A stretch of 13,136 nt of DNA from Lachnoclostridium sp. UBA7482 (GTDB lineage Bacteria > Bacillota > Clostridia > Lachnospirales > Lachnospiraceae), in NCBI GenBank assembly GCA_002479645.1, contig DLOO01000068.1, forward strand, positions 1,255 to 14,390, written 5' to 3'. The notes under the pieces were generated by a model. The model searched no databases and had not been told where the DNA came from. It worked only from the letters and a program-made list of their open reading frames with translations. Below, piece after piece: positions 1-6,957 of this stretch (positions are counted from its first letter, which is position 1; the number at the start of each line of letters is the position of its first letter). Position numbers and translations under genes: made by a program.

Positions 1-22
1 TTCGGCCAGAATTTCCTGATTG
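1..22. repeat. 22-bp perfect inverted copy of 286-307 at the contig edge
   Basis: Bases 1-22 are exactly the reverse complement of bases 286-307, inside the rsmA coding region. The match stops at base 23, while on its other side it reaches the window edge, so it could be longer in the source molecule. It replaces the expected rsmA sequence and has no coding rationale. Most likely this is a fold-back chimera or a k-mer-sized assembly-graph join at a contig end. A real inversion breakpoint is the less likely alternative. Confidence 0.85.
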
Positions 23-379
23 CCTGCAGCCGCCGAATTCTCCGGATAATTTACCCAGGTCAACCTTCAGGATATCCTCATGAATAATCGTCAGATTATC
101 ATACCCTTTGCAGGTATCCTCCTTGAGAATCGGAATCAGCGTGTCGTCAATCTCCACCGCAATAACCTGCTTTGCATGTTCACAGAGAACCTGTGTCATC
201 GTGCCGATACCGGGACCGATTTCCAGTACCACATCATCTTTGGAAATATCTGCCGCACGGATGATTTTATCAAGAACGTGCGCGTCAATCAGGAAATTCT
301 GGCCGAACCGCTTCTTAAATGCGAAATTGTATTTTTGCAAAACTGCAATGGTTTCCTTCGGGTCACTCAAATATGCCAT
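1..379 (-). CDS. rsmA: 16S rRNA (adenine-N6,N6)-dimethyltransferase RsmA/KsgA, N-terminal part, cut by window edge
   Basis: RsmA/KsgA uses SAM to dimethylate two adjacent adenosines near the 3' end of 16S rRNA during small-subunit maturation in the cytoplasm. 126 codons are visible of a family length near 280-290. Seen: the RFGQNFL motif (residues 24-30), the SAM-binding VLEIGPGIGTMT loop (51-62), an acidic ribose-binding strand around VIAVEID (72-78) and HEDILKVDL (100-108). The ATG at 379 has GGAGG a few bases upstream and lies inside the 3' end of tatD (17-nt overlap), so the two are probably co-transcribed and translationally coupled. Odd: the family continues after EFGG with a segment leading to NLPYY, but here the reading becomes CRQSGNSGR. 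The last 22 bases are a reverse-complement copy of this gene's own codons for roughly residues 25-31. Residues from about 118 on are therefore probably not real protein. Confidence 0.93.
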   Translation of the reverse strand, partial: MAYLSDPKETIAVLQKYNFAFKKRFGQNFLIDAHVLDKIIRAADISKDDVVLEIGPGIGTMTQVLCEHAKQVIAVEIDDTLIPILKEDTCKGYDNLTIIHEDILKVDLGKLSGEFGGCRQSGNSGR

Positions 380-1178
380 GAACTATCCTCCAAGCATTTT
401 CTTCGGTTATCGCTTCAACCTCTTCCGGCGAAACCCCTTTGATTTCACTGATTTTATCAATGACATAATGCAGATAATCGGACTGATTCCTCCGCCCTCG
501 GAACGGTACCGGCGCCAGATACGGGCAATCCGTCTCCAGAACGAGCCGCTCCATCGGCGTCTGTTCCACCACCTCGGGAAGCCGACGGGCATTTTTGAAT
601 GTCAGCACCCCTCCGACGCCCAGATGATAGCCCATTTTCACATAGCGGGCGGCAATCTCCGGTGAGTAACTAAAGCAGTGAATGATACCGCCGCGGAAGC
701 TTCCTTCCTTTTTGGCCTGCCTCGTATATTCTTCCATCATTTCCAGCGTGTCCTCTGCGGCGTCGCGGGAATGAATCATAACCGGAAGCTTCTCCTTGCG
801 GGCAAGCTCCAGAAAGCGACGGAACCAGTATTTCTGCTTCTCATGATTCTCCGTCTCCCGGGTCTTATCCTCAAATTCTTCCGCATAATCCAGTCCGATT
901 TCACCGATGGCGACGATTCCCTCCTCGCGGGAAAGCTCCCGTACCTGCGAAAACATGTCCTCGGTCAATTCCTCGGCATATTCGGGATGAATCCCGACCG
1001 CACCGAAGAATAATTCCGGCATTTGCTTCACATAATCAACCGTATCGCAGCACCCCTGCAGGGCGGCGCCGATATTGATAATCCGACCGACGCCGTTCGC
1101 CTGCAGTTCCTTAAGCAACTGTTCCCGATCCTCGGAAAAACGGTCATCGTCATAATGCGCATGGGTATCAAAAATCAT
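363..1178 (-). CDS. tatD: TatD family metal-dependent hydrolase/DNase
   Basis: 271-aa TatD-type TIM-barrel hydrolase. Members are cytoplasmic, divalent-metal-dependent 3'-5' exonucleases, proposed to act in DNA repair or turnover. Length is typical for the family. Visible metal and active-site motifs, in order: the N-terminal HxH in DTHAHYDD (residues 5-12), the catalytic Glu in GEIGLDY, the His in MIHSRDA, the His in IIHCFS and the late Asp in LETDCPYLAP. None is missing. The ATG at 1178 is preceded by a GAGGATG Shine-Dalgarno region. Its 3' end overlaps the rsmA start by 17 nt. tatD next to rsmA is a common Firmicute arrangement, but the usual intervening rnmV (5S maturase) is absent here. 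A promoter candidate lies at 1257-1285. Exact substrate cannot be read from sequence. Confidence 0.95.
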   Translation of the reverse strand: MIFDTHAHYDDDRFSEDREQLLKELQANGVGRIINIGAALQGCCDTVDYVKQMPELFFGAVGIHPEYAEELTEDMFSQVRELSREEGIVAIGEIGLDYAEEFEDKTRETENHEKQKYWFRRFLELARKEKLPVMIHSRDAAEDTLEMMEEYTRQAKKEGSFRGGIIHCFSYSPEIAARYVKMGYHLGVGGVLTFKNARRLPEVVEQTPMERLVLETDCPYLAPVPFRGRRNQSDYLHYVIDKISEIKGVSPEEVEAITEENAWRIVHGIFE

Positions 1179-1205
1179 AAAACATCCTCATAAAATTCTG
1201 ATAAT

Positions 1206-1236
1206 GCCGACCTGTCTTACGGTACCAACGGTCGGC
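1206..1236. repeat. 7-bp inverted repeat in the tatD 5' leader
   Basis: GCCGACC at 1206-1212 and GGTCGGC at 1230-1236 are perfect reverse complements separated by 17 nt, with a central GGTACC palindrome at 1221-1226. If tatD starts from the promoter at 1257-1285, this dyad lies in its leader RNA, just upstream of the ribosome binding site. No T-run follows on either strand, so it is not an obvious terminator. Function unknown. Confidence 0.5.
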
Positions 1237-1256
1237 AAAACACGTATTTGTCGGAT

Positions 1257-1285
1257 ATTTTACCACAAATTCACTGCTTTGACTA
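1257..1285 (-). promoter_or_regulatory. Candidate sigma-A promoter for tatD-rsmA
   Basis: On the minus strand, TAGTCA (1280-1285) and TAAAAT (1257-1262) are separated by exactly 17 nt, and a TG one base upstream of the -10 gives an extended -10 element. The -35 matches the TTGACA consensus at 4 of 6 positions and the -10 matches TATAAT at 5 of 6. It would start a leader of roughly 70 nt before the tatD ATG. It is identified by pattern only. Confidence 0.42.
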
Positions 1286-1319
1286 CAAGATTATGGGTAA
1301 AGCGCCGACAATTTAGAAA

Positions 1320-1352
1320 ACCATTGCCCAAACCGCAAAGCAATGGTAAACT
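1320..1352 (+). promoter_or_regulatory. Candidate promoter with overlapping 8-bp dyad for the LTA synthase gene
   Basis: TTGCCC (1324-1329) and TAAACT (1347-1352) are separated by 17 nt, each matching consensus at 4 of 6 positions. A perfect 8-bp inverted repeat, ACCATTGC (1320-1327) and GCAATGGT (1340-1347), spaced by 12 nt, covers the -35 box and abuts the -10. That is the layout of a repressor operator. The predicted transcript would have a leader of about 65 nt before the TTG start. Both promoter and operator are inferences. Confidence 0.42.
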
Positions 1353-1425
1353 ATATACGGAAAAGAGTCCCGGTCTTTCTTCAGCGCCGCCTGGTTTTTT
1401 CATTGCGGCAGAAAGGAAACTTACT

Positions 1426-3357
1426 TTGAAAGAGAAAATCCAAAAATTCCTAAGTAAAAACTGCATACCACTGGTTTACGGCATTTTTGCATTTTCCTGG
1501 GAGCTCCTGTCGTTGATCTATTTCGACCTGAGTCCCAAGATTACCAAACCGATTTTTCCATGCCTTTTGCTTGCCATCGGCATTTCGGTCATCTGCCTTT
1601 TCCAAAGCAAGCTTCGGCGTGCGGTTATGAGCACTGTTTTTCTGCTGTTCCAGATGGGAATTGCACTGGCATGCAACTACCTGTTCCTCTCGAACGGTAC
1701 CATCTTTGAATGGAGCATGTACAATCAGCGAAATGACGCCTACGGTACGGTGGAACATCTGATTCTCAGCCGCGGTCTGGTAATTCAGGCAGTCCTGATG
1801 CTTCTTGGTTATCTGGCATTTCTGATTTTCTACATTCGCCATTGTAAAAAAGAGGGGCTGATGCTTGCGGCCTCCGCCTCGCGAAAGCCGCTGCTGGTTT
1901 CGCTTACTGTATTGACCGTATTTGCGGTTCTTTACAGTCCGAAACAGAAAATCGGCAGCAACGATGACTTGTACCGCAACCTTTTGTATGATACCAATAA
2001 CAATTACCAGGAGCTGGGACTTTCCGGCAACCTGGTCTATGAAGTCCTGCACCGGGCGCCGGGCATTACCGTTGATACCGAGAAGCTGGAAACACTCTCC
2101 GAAACACTTTATTCCGAGCGTCTTGAGACCTCGGCCTACCACGGCGTCAGCAAAGGCAATAATGTTGTAATGATTCTGGCGGAATCCTTTGAATGGTACC
2201 CGCTTACCATGTATGATGAGGAAATCACGAAACAGATTTACCCGAATCTGTGGAAAATGATGCAGGAAAGTCTCCTGCTCGACCAATTCTATGCACGTGA
2301 GAAGACGGATACCTCCGAAGCGCTGATGTTACTCGGCAGCAATCCATCCGGCAAATACCTGCACTATGATTTCCCGGTCAATGCATACCCTTACTCGCTG
2401 CCGGCTTTGTTCCGCAGCGAATCGTCCCGCCTTGGCTTCGATAAGCCAAGCATCCGTTCCTTCCATCACAGCGAGGGACAGTTTTATAACCGAAAACAGC
2501 TGCACGTTTCCCTGGGCTTCGACAGCCTGACCGACGTCCACGATATGCAGGCGGCCGGTATGCCGGAAACTTGGCTTTCCGAATTAAAGGAGCGCAACCT
2601 CGATTCCAACTGTATCGCCTATATGAAGGACGAAATGTTCCCCAAGGATGAGCATTTCTTTACGTTTTGGATTTCTTTCTGTACGCACGGATTTTATGAC
2701 AAGCGTACCACACTGCAGGAATATTATGAACGCTTTGACGAGTATGAGGTATTTCCGGAGGGCGACCAAAAACAGAATTATCTGCGCACCTATGCCGCAG
2801 CCGTTGCCGACTTCGATAAAGCCATCGGAATGATGATGGAGGATTTGGAGAAAAAGAACCGTTTGGACGATACCACGATTCTGATTATCTCCGACCACAA
2901 TACCTACTACAGCAAGCTCAGCAACTATGTAAAGGGAATCGAAACCCGGTACAATTCCGAGCTTTACCGCATTCCCTGTATGATTTTTGACCGCAAGCTG
3001 ACGGCCGCAATGAAGGAAAATGGCGAGGAGCTGCACATTGACAAATTCACCACGACCTCCGATATCATCCCGACCGTGCTTGATATCCTCGGCATTCCCG
3101 GCTGGAAGAACCTCTACTACGGCTCCACCGTCTTTAGCGATAAGGAAAGCATTGTCTTCTCGAGGGCTTATAACCTCTTCCTTACGGATAAATTTATGGG
3201 TTCTTCGCTCGCGGACATCAAATTCCGTGCCCCCGATGCAACTGAGGAGGATTTTGCCGTCTTCTCCGAAAAGGCTGTCGCACATGTCGAACGAATTAAG
3301 CTGTCAGATCAGATTTTCTACTCCGATTATTTTATGAACCACGCGTACCAGCCGTAG
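1426..3357 (+). CDS. LtaS-type lipoteichoic acid synthase family protein (membrane sulfatase fold)
   Basis: A 643-aa membrane protein of the LTA synthase family, whose members transfer glycerol-1-phosphate from phosphatidylglycerol to a growing polyglycerolphosphate chain outside the membrane. About five transmembrane helices lie at residues 13-35, 43-58, 66-88, 116-138 and 155-171, as in LtaS, followed by an extracellular sulfatase-like domain. Visible active-site elements: Glu in ILAESF (E253), the presumed Thr nucleophile in EKTDTSE (T294, with T296 as the alternative), HSEGQFYNR (Arg near 356), FCTHGF and the metal pair in SDHN (D490, H491). I chose the TTG at 1426 because AGAAAGGAA sits upstream at good spacing and the helices follow directly. 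An in-frame ATG at 1204 would add 74 residues without family character and has no ribosome site. Convergent with the Na/Pi gene, whose coding end it overlaps by 26 nt. The polymer actually made cannot be told from sequence. Confidence 0.88.
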   Translation: MKEKIQKFLSKNCIPLVYGIFAFSWELLSLIYFDLSPKITKPIFPCLLLAIGISVICLFQSKLRRAVMSTVFLLFQMGIALACNYLFLSNGTIFEWSMYNQRNDAYGTVEHLILSRGLVIQAVLMLLGYLAFLIFYIRHCKKEGLMLAASASRKPLLVSLTVLTVFAVLYSPKQKIGSNDDLYRNLLYDTNNNYQELGLSGNLVYEVLHRAPGITVDTEKLETLSETLYSERLETSAYHGVSKGNNVVMILAESFEWYPLTMYDEEITKQIYPNLWKMMQESLLLDQFYAREKTDTSEALMLLGSNPSGKYLHYDFPVNAYPYSLPALFRSESSRLGFDKPSIRSFHHSEGQFYNRKQLHVSLGFDSLTDVHDMQAAGMPETWLSELKERNLDSNCIAYMKDEMFPKDEHFFTFWISFCTHGFYDKRTTLQEYYERFDEYEVFPEGDQKQNYLRTYAAAVADFDKAIGMMMEDLEKKNRLDDTTILIISDHNTYYSKLSNYVKGIETRYNSELYRIPCMIFDRKLTAAMKENGEELHIDKFTTTSDIIPTVLDILGIPGWKNLYYGSTVFSDKESIVFSRAYNLFLTDKFMGSSLADIKFRAPDATEEDFAVFSEKAVAHVERIKLSDQIFYSDYFMNHAYQP

Positions 3358-5011
3358 CATCTGCATATCCGCAGATGTTAAAGCAATGCGCCGTAATACG
3401 CTGCAGGCTGGTCAGTATGTCCATCCAGACGAATCCCATCCGGATGGTGCACTGACTGTTCTGCAGCCTTTCTATGTGGTTACTCTTTGCCTCTTCAATC
3501 AGCCTTGCCATACGTTCCCCGAGCACGTGAAGCTCCCCGCCTGTATGCACGTCATTTCGGGCAAATGCTTCTTCTGTCACCTTCATAATTGCACGGATTG
3601 TCTCCTGCAGGGGGACAATTTCCTCTGCCGCCTCGTTGGAAAAATGCATACCCTTTTCCTGCATTTCCCCGGCGCTGTGCAAGAGGCTTACTGCATGATC
3701 CCCGATACGCTCCAGATCTCCGATGGCTCGGAGCATTATATTTTTCTGCCGTCGTCCGGCGCCGGATACACGTCTGCGATCAATGGCGAGGAGGTAGCTG
3801 CCTATCTTATCCTCATAAAGATCCAGCCGATCCTCAAGCCGCAGAATCTCCTCCACCTTTTCTTCCCGGTACTCCGTAAAAAGAGTAAGGGACTCCGAAA
3901 CCGCCGCAAAGGCGGTCTGAACCATTTCTTCCGTCCGTTTGCGGCATTCTGCCACCGCAACAGCCGGTGTTACCAGAAGTCGGGTATCGAGCAGCTGCGG
4001 CTCCTCTTCCTGCTCCTCTTCTTTGATAATTCGATTTGCCAGACGCTCAAGCTGCTTTGTAAACGGCAGCAAAAGGATCGTTGTCGCCACATTGAAGATA
4101 CTGTGCACCGTTGCAGTTCCCACCGGGGTTGCCGCACCCAAAAGAAACGGTCCCACCGCGCGTACAGCGCCGACTCTCGCCAGCAGACCGGCTCCATAAT
4201 ACACGGCAAGCCCCGCAATCGTCCCGATGACGTTGAAGCTCACATGCACCACACTCACCTTCTTCGCATTTCGATTTACCCCGATACTCGAAAGCAGCGC
4301 TGTCATACAGGTTCCGATATTTTGTCCCATGATAATCGGGATTGCAACCGCATAGGTAATGCTTCCGGTCAGCGTCAGTGCCTGCAATATTCCCATCGAT
4401 GCGGAAGACGATTGTACCACCGCCGTCAAAAGAGCTCCTGCAAGTATCCCCAGAAACGGATTGCGAAATGCCACCAAAAGCCGCCCAAACTGCGGCATGT
4501 CCTTTAACGGGCTCACCGCCTCACTCATCAGTTCCATTCCGAACATCAGAATGGCAAATCCCATCAGAATGCTCCCCATGTCTTTATGCTTCTGCCGTTT
4601 TCCCATCATAATCAGTAAAATACCGACAAATGCCAGCACAGGCGAGAAATTCTCCGGCTTCAGCAGATTCAGCACCGGATTTTCCCCTTCGATGCCAATC
4701 AGACTTAAAAGCCACGCCGTCACCGTTGTCCCGACGTTTGCTCCCATAATGACGCCGATGGTCTGCCCCATACGCATCAGCCCGGAATTCACAAGTCCGA
4801 CGAGCATAACCGTCACAGCGGTGGAGGATTGGATGGCTGCCGTCACCATAATTCCCAGCAACAATGCCTTAAAGCGATTTGCCGTCATTTTCGCAAGAAT
4901 GCCCTCCAGTCGGCTTCCCGCTAATTTCTGAAGCCCCGACGACATCGTATTCATGCCGTAAATAAAGAACGCCAACCCTCCGGCCAGTCCGATAACCATG
5001 AAAATACCCAT
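3332..5011 (-). CDS. Na/Pi cotransporter family protein with C-terminal PhoU-like domain (second of two paralogues)
   Basis: 559-aa Na+-coupled inorganic phosphate transporter of the NptA/YjbB type (SLC34-like Na_Pi_cotrans fold). Two inverted-repeat membrane halves are visible, each with the QSS signature: AAIQSSTAVTVML (residues 59-70) and VVQSSSASMGIL (199-209), followed by GANVGTT (90-96) and GQNIGT (229-234). The membrane part runs to about residue 320. A charged linker (EEEQEEE) leads to a helical PhoU-like domain from about 345 to 550. The ATG at 5011 has GGGGAGG 7 nt upstream, but that site is held in a long hairpin (see 5013-5077). It lies 92 nt downstream of its paralogue and aligns with it without gaps through about residue 250, with the same QSS positions, so tandem duplication is likely. 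Its last codons overlap the opposing LTA synthase gene. Direction of Pi flux is not certain, since YjbB-like proteins can export Pi. Confidence 0.92.
   Translation of the reverse strand: MGIFMVIGLAGGLAFFIYGMNTMSSGLQKLAGSRLEGILAKMTANRFKALLLGIMVTAAIQSSTAVTVMLVGLVNSGLMRMGQTIGVIMGANVGTTVTAWLLSLIGIEGENPVLNLLKPENFSPVLAFVGILLIMMGKRQKHKDMGSILMGFAILMFGMELMSEAVSPLKDMPQFGRLLVAFRNPFLGILAGALLTAVVQSSSASMGILQALTLTGSITYAVAIPIIMGQNIGTCMTALLSSIGVNRNAKKVSVVHVSFNVIGTIAGLAVYYGAGLLARVGAVRAVGPFLLGAATPVGTATVHSIFNVATTILLLPFTKQLERLANRIIKEEEQEEEPQLLDTRLLVTPAVAVAECRKRTEEMVQTAFAAVSESLTLFTEYREEKVEEILRLEDRLDLYEDKIGSYLLAIDRRRVSGAGRRQKNIMLRAIGDLERIGDHAVSLLHSAGEMQEKGMHFSNEAAEEIVPLQETIRAIMKVTEEAFARNDVHTGGELHVLGERMARLIEEAKSNHIERLQNSQCTIRMGFVWMDILTSLQRITAHCFNICGYADATAGTRGS
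3356..3379. other. Hairpin at the convergent gene ends
   Basis: CATCTGC (3358-3364) and GCAGATG (3371-3377) form a perfect 7-bp stem with a 6-nt loop, extendable by a G-U and an A-U pair. It begins at the LTA synthase stop codon and lies inside the 3' coding end of the opposing transporter. There is no T-run on either side, so it is at best a weak or Rho-aided terminator or an RNA end-protecting structure. Confidence 0.35.
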
Positions 5012-5012
5012 G

Positions 5013-5077
5013 AAAAAACCTCCCCGATGTACTTCTTTTTAGTATTGCCAAAATACAGAAAAGAAAACTCGGGGAGG
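5013..5077 (-). terminator. Terminator-like hairpin that contains the downstream gene's Shine-Dalgarno
   Basis: In the 92-nt gap between the two transporter genes, three nested perfect stems are visible: a 9-bp outer stem (5019-5027 with 5069-5077), a 7-bp middle stem (5033-5039 with 5059-5065) and a 5-bp inner stem (5042-5046 with 5052-5056) closed by a 5-nt loop. Read on the minus strand, the 3' outer arm is TCGGGGAGG followed at once by six T, then C and the ATG at 5011. The element therefore has intrinsic terminator form, and its 3' arm is the Shine-Dalgarno sequence of the next gene. It should reduce read-through and, in RNA that does read through, mask the ribosome site. Confidence 0.72.
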
Positions 5078-5103
5078 AGAAAATCCTGATATATTTCCCG
5101 TGA

Positions 5104-6876
5104 TTACTTGGTTTCCAGGTAGTATTTCTTGTCAAACGCATCAAAAATCGAGGTGAATTCCTGATTTCCGTGACGGATACCATTCAGATACTCATGGGTG
5201 TCGAAGCTGCCCTTCTCTACCTCGATAACCGCAACCGCAATGTTAGAGCAGTGATCGGAAATACGGCGGTAGTCATTCAGAATATCGGAGAGAATGAAGC
5301 CCATTTCAATCGTACATTCGCCCTTCTTCAAACGGTCGATATGGTTATTCTTAATAGTCTGAGTGAGCTTATCAATTATCTGCTCAAGAGGCTCCACTCT
5401 TGCCGCCAGATCCACATCGGCATGCTGATATGCTTCCGTTGTGAGCGTCATAATTTCATCAATCGCAGCCCCAAGTACGCGAAGCTCCGAAGCCGCAATG
5501 TCCGTAAATTTGAGGTTCTTGTCATGCATCTCACAAGCCGCACGACAAAGGTTCAGGGCATGGTCGCCGAGTCGTTCAAAATCACCGATGGTCTGCAGCA
5601 TTTTGGAAATTACACGGCTATCCGCATCCGAGAAGGAGCGGGAGGACATCTGCACCAGATAGCTTCCGAGGCGGTCTTCGTACTCATCCAATTCCTCTTC
5701 TACCTCATAAACCTTCTCAACCGCCTTCTGATCGAATTTATCGAAAAGCCCCATGGCACGGAACATGTTCTGGCAGGCGATTTCTGCCATTTTATTGGTA
5801 ATGGAGTTACACTCGGTTACCGCAATGGAGGGAGTGCTGAGGACGCGCTCATCGAGCCAGTGCATATCCTTCTCAACCTCGCTGGCGGCAGTACCGTCCT
5901 TAGAATCTCTTACCAGCCACTCGGTCATGCGAACCAAAAGCCGGGTAAACGGAAGGAGAACACCCGTTGTTGCAATATTAAAAATGGTATGTACCAAAGC
6001 GATGCCGAACAGACCGATCGGCGTTCCGACAAACGACCAGCGGAACACGGAATTCAACGCAACAAAGGCGGACAGGAAGATTGCCGTACCGATAATCTTA
6101 ATGGATACATGCACAACCGCAACACGCTTTGCCTTAGTGTTGGTACCGACACAGGAAATCAACGAGGTTGCACAGGTACCGATATTCTGCCCCATGACAA
6201 TCGGAATTGCCATACCGTAGGAAATCATACCGGTTGCAGCCAATGCCTGCAGAATACCGATGGAAGCCGCAGAGCTCTGAATTACTGCGGTAAACAACGT
6301 TCCAATCAAAACGCCGACAATCGGATGATTAAACTGAACAAGCAGATCCTTAAATTCGGGCAGCTGCGCAAGCGGCTTCACCGCATCCTTCATCATCTCC
6401 ATACCGTTCATAAGAACAAAGAAACCAATCAGGACATTTGCGATACTTTTCTTCTTATCATTTTTGGAAAACATAATGATAATCGTACCGATTAGTGCCA
6501 GAAGCGGAGCAAAATTCTCCGGTTTTAACATGGAAATAAAAAAGTTTCCGTCACCGATTCCGTCAAGAGCCAGAATCCATGCCGTCAGTGTTGTACCGAT
6601 ATTCGCACCGAAGATGACGAAAATCGTCTGACTGAACATCATAATTCCCGAGTTAACCAAACCAACCAGCATGACCGTGGTAGCGGAGGAAGACTGCATT
6701 GCAATCGTAATTACCGCGCCAAGGAAAATACTGACAATCGGGTTCTTGGTCATCTTCTTAAGAATATGCTCCAACTTACCGCCGGCCATCTTCTCCAGGT
6801 TCTTGGACATAACGCTCATACCAAACATGAAGGAAACCAAGCCGCCAATCAGCTCAATTACCATTTTTGTACTCAT
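5104..6876 (-). CDS. Na/Pi cotransporter family protein with C-terminal PhoU-like domain (first of two paralogues)
   Basis: 590-aa paralogue of the next gene, predicted to move phosphate with Na+ across the cytoplasmic membrane. Membrane signatures: AMQSSSATTVML (residues 59-70), GANIGTT (90-96), VIQSSAASIGIL (199-209) and GQNIGT (229-234). The PhoU-like helical part occupies roughly residues 350-570 and includes an IGDFERLGDHALNL segment typical of PhoU-like bundles. Such a domain may regulate transport or contact the sensor system, but that is inference. I chose the ATG at 6876 because GGAGG lies 9 nt upstream and this start aligns exactly with residue 1 of the paralogue. The upstream in-frame ATG at 6921 adds 15 polar residues and has no ribosome site. 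It follows the histidine kinase by 89 nt. A possible PhoP box and -10 lie in that gap. Confidence 0.93.
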   Translation of the reverse strand: MSTKMVIELIGGLVSFMFGMSVMSKNLEKMAGGKLEHILKKMTKNPIVSIFLGAVITIAMQSSSATTVMLVGLVNSGIMMFSQTIFVIFGANIGTTLTAWILALDGIGDGNFFISMLKPENFAPLLALIGTIIIMFSKNDKKKSIANVLIGFFVLMNGMEMMKDAVKPLAQLPEFKDLLVQFNHPIVGVLIGTLFTAVIQSSAASIGILQALAATGMISYGMAIPIVMGQNIGTCATSLISCVGTNTKAKRVAVVHVSIKIIGTAIFLSAFVALNSVFRWSFVGTPIGLFGIALVHTIFNIATTGVLLPFTRLLVRMTEWLVRDSKDGTAASEVEKDMHWLDERVLSTPSIAVTECNSITNKMAEIACQNMFRAMGLFDKFDQKAVEKVYEVEEELDEYEDRLGSYLVQMSSRSFSDADSRVISKMLQTIGDFERLGDHALNLCRAACEMHDKNLKFTDIAASELRVLGAAIDEIMTLTTEAYQHADVDLAARVEPLEQIIDKLTQTIKNNHIDRLKKGECTIEMGFILSDILNDYRRISDHCSNIAVAVIEVEKGSFDTHEYLNGIRHGNQEFTSIFDAFDKKYYLETK

Positions 6877-6919
6877 TTTGTAAGACCTCCGTGCAGCTTT
6901 ATCCTGCTGTATGTAATTC

Positions 6920-6948
6920 ATAATAACGGCTTACCCGTAGGATTGCAC
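6920..6948 (-). promoter_or_regulatory. Candidate promoter for the first Na/Pi gene (weak -35)
   Basis: On the minus strand TATTAT (6920-6925) matches the -10 consensus at 5 of 6 positions. The hexamer 17 nt upstream, GTGCAA (6943-6948), matches the -35 consensus at only 3 of 6. A good -10 with a poor -35 is the usual shape of an activator-dependent promoter, which fits the direct repeats at 6958-6974. A predicted start near 6913 would leave a leader of about 36 nt. Confidence 0.4.
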
Positions 6949-6957
6949 GAAATATTT

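Noticed and set aside
24..40. PstI (CTGCAG) and EcoRI (GAATTC) sites close together near the left edge, suggesting vector polylinker
   Set aside because: The EcoRI bases fall in the plausible rsmA reading (GEFGG) and no longer polylinker match exists. The inverted 22-mer explains the edge better.
1204..1425. Using the ATG at 1204 as the LTA synthase start
   Set aside because: No Shine-Dalgarno, a basic N-terminal extension unlike the family, and it would place both promoter and dyads inside the coding region. The TTG at 1426 has a good site and fits the LtaS topology.
1450..2286. Long minus-strand open frames opposite the LTA synthase (also 2584-3285)
   Set aside because: They are antisense shadows. 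The plus-strand protein shows the complete LtaS motif set with a ribosome site, while these show nothing recognisable.
3386..6495. Long open frames on the plus strand opposite the two Na/Pi genes (for example 3386-4507 and 5170-6495)
   Set aside because: They are antisense to clear transporter genes, have low-complexity or residue-biased translations without domains, and lack ribosome sites. They are by-products of codon bias.
6877..6921. Starting the first Na/Pi gene at the ATG at 6921
   Set aside because: No ribosome site, a polar 15-residue extension absent from the paralogue, and the start would lie on the predicted -10. The ATG at 6876 has GGAGG and aligns with the paralogue.
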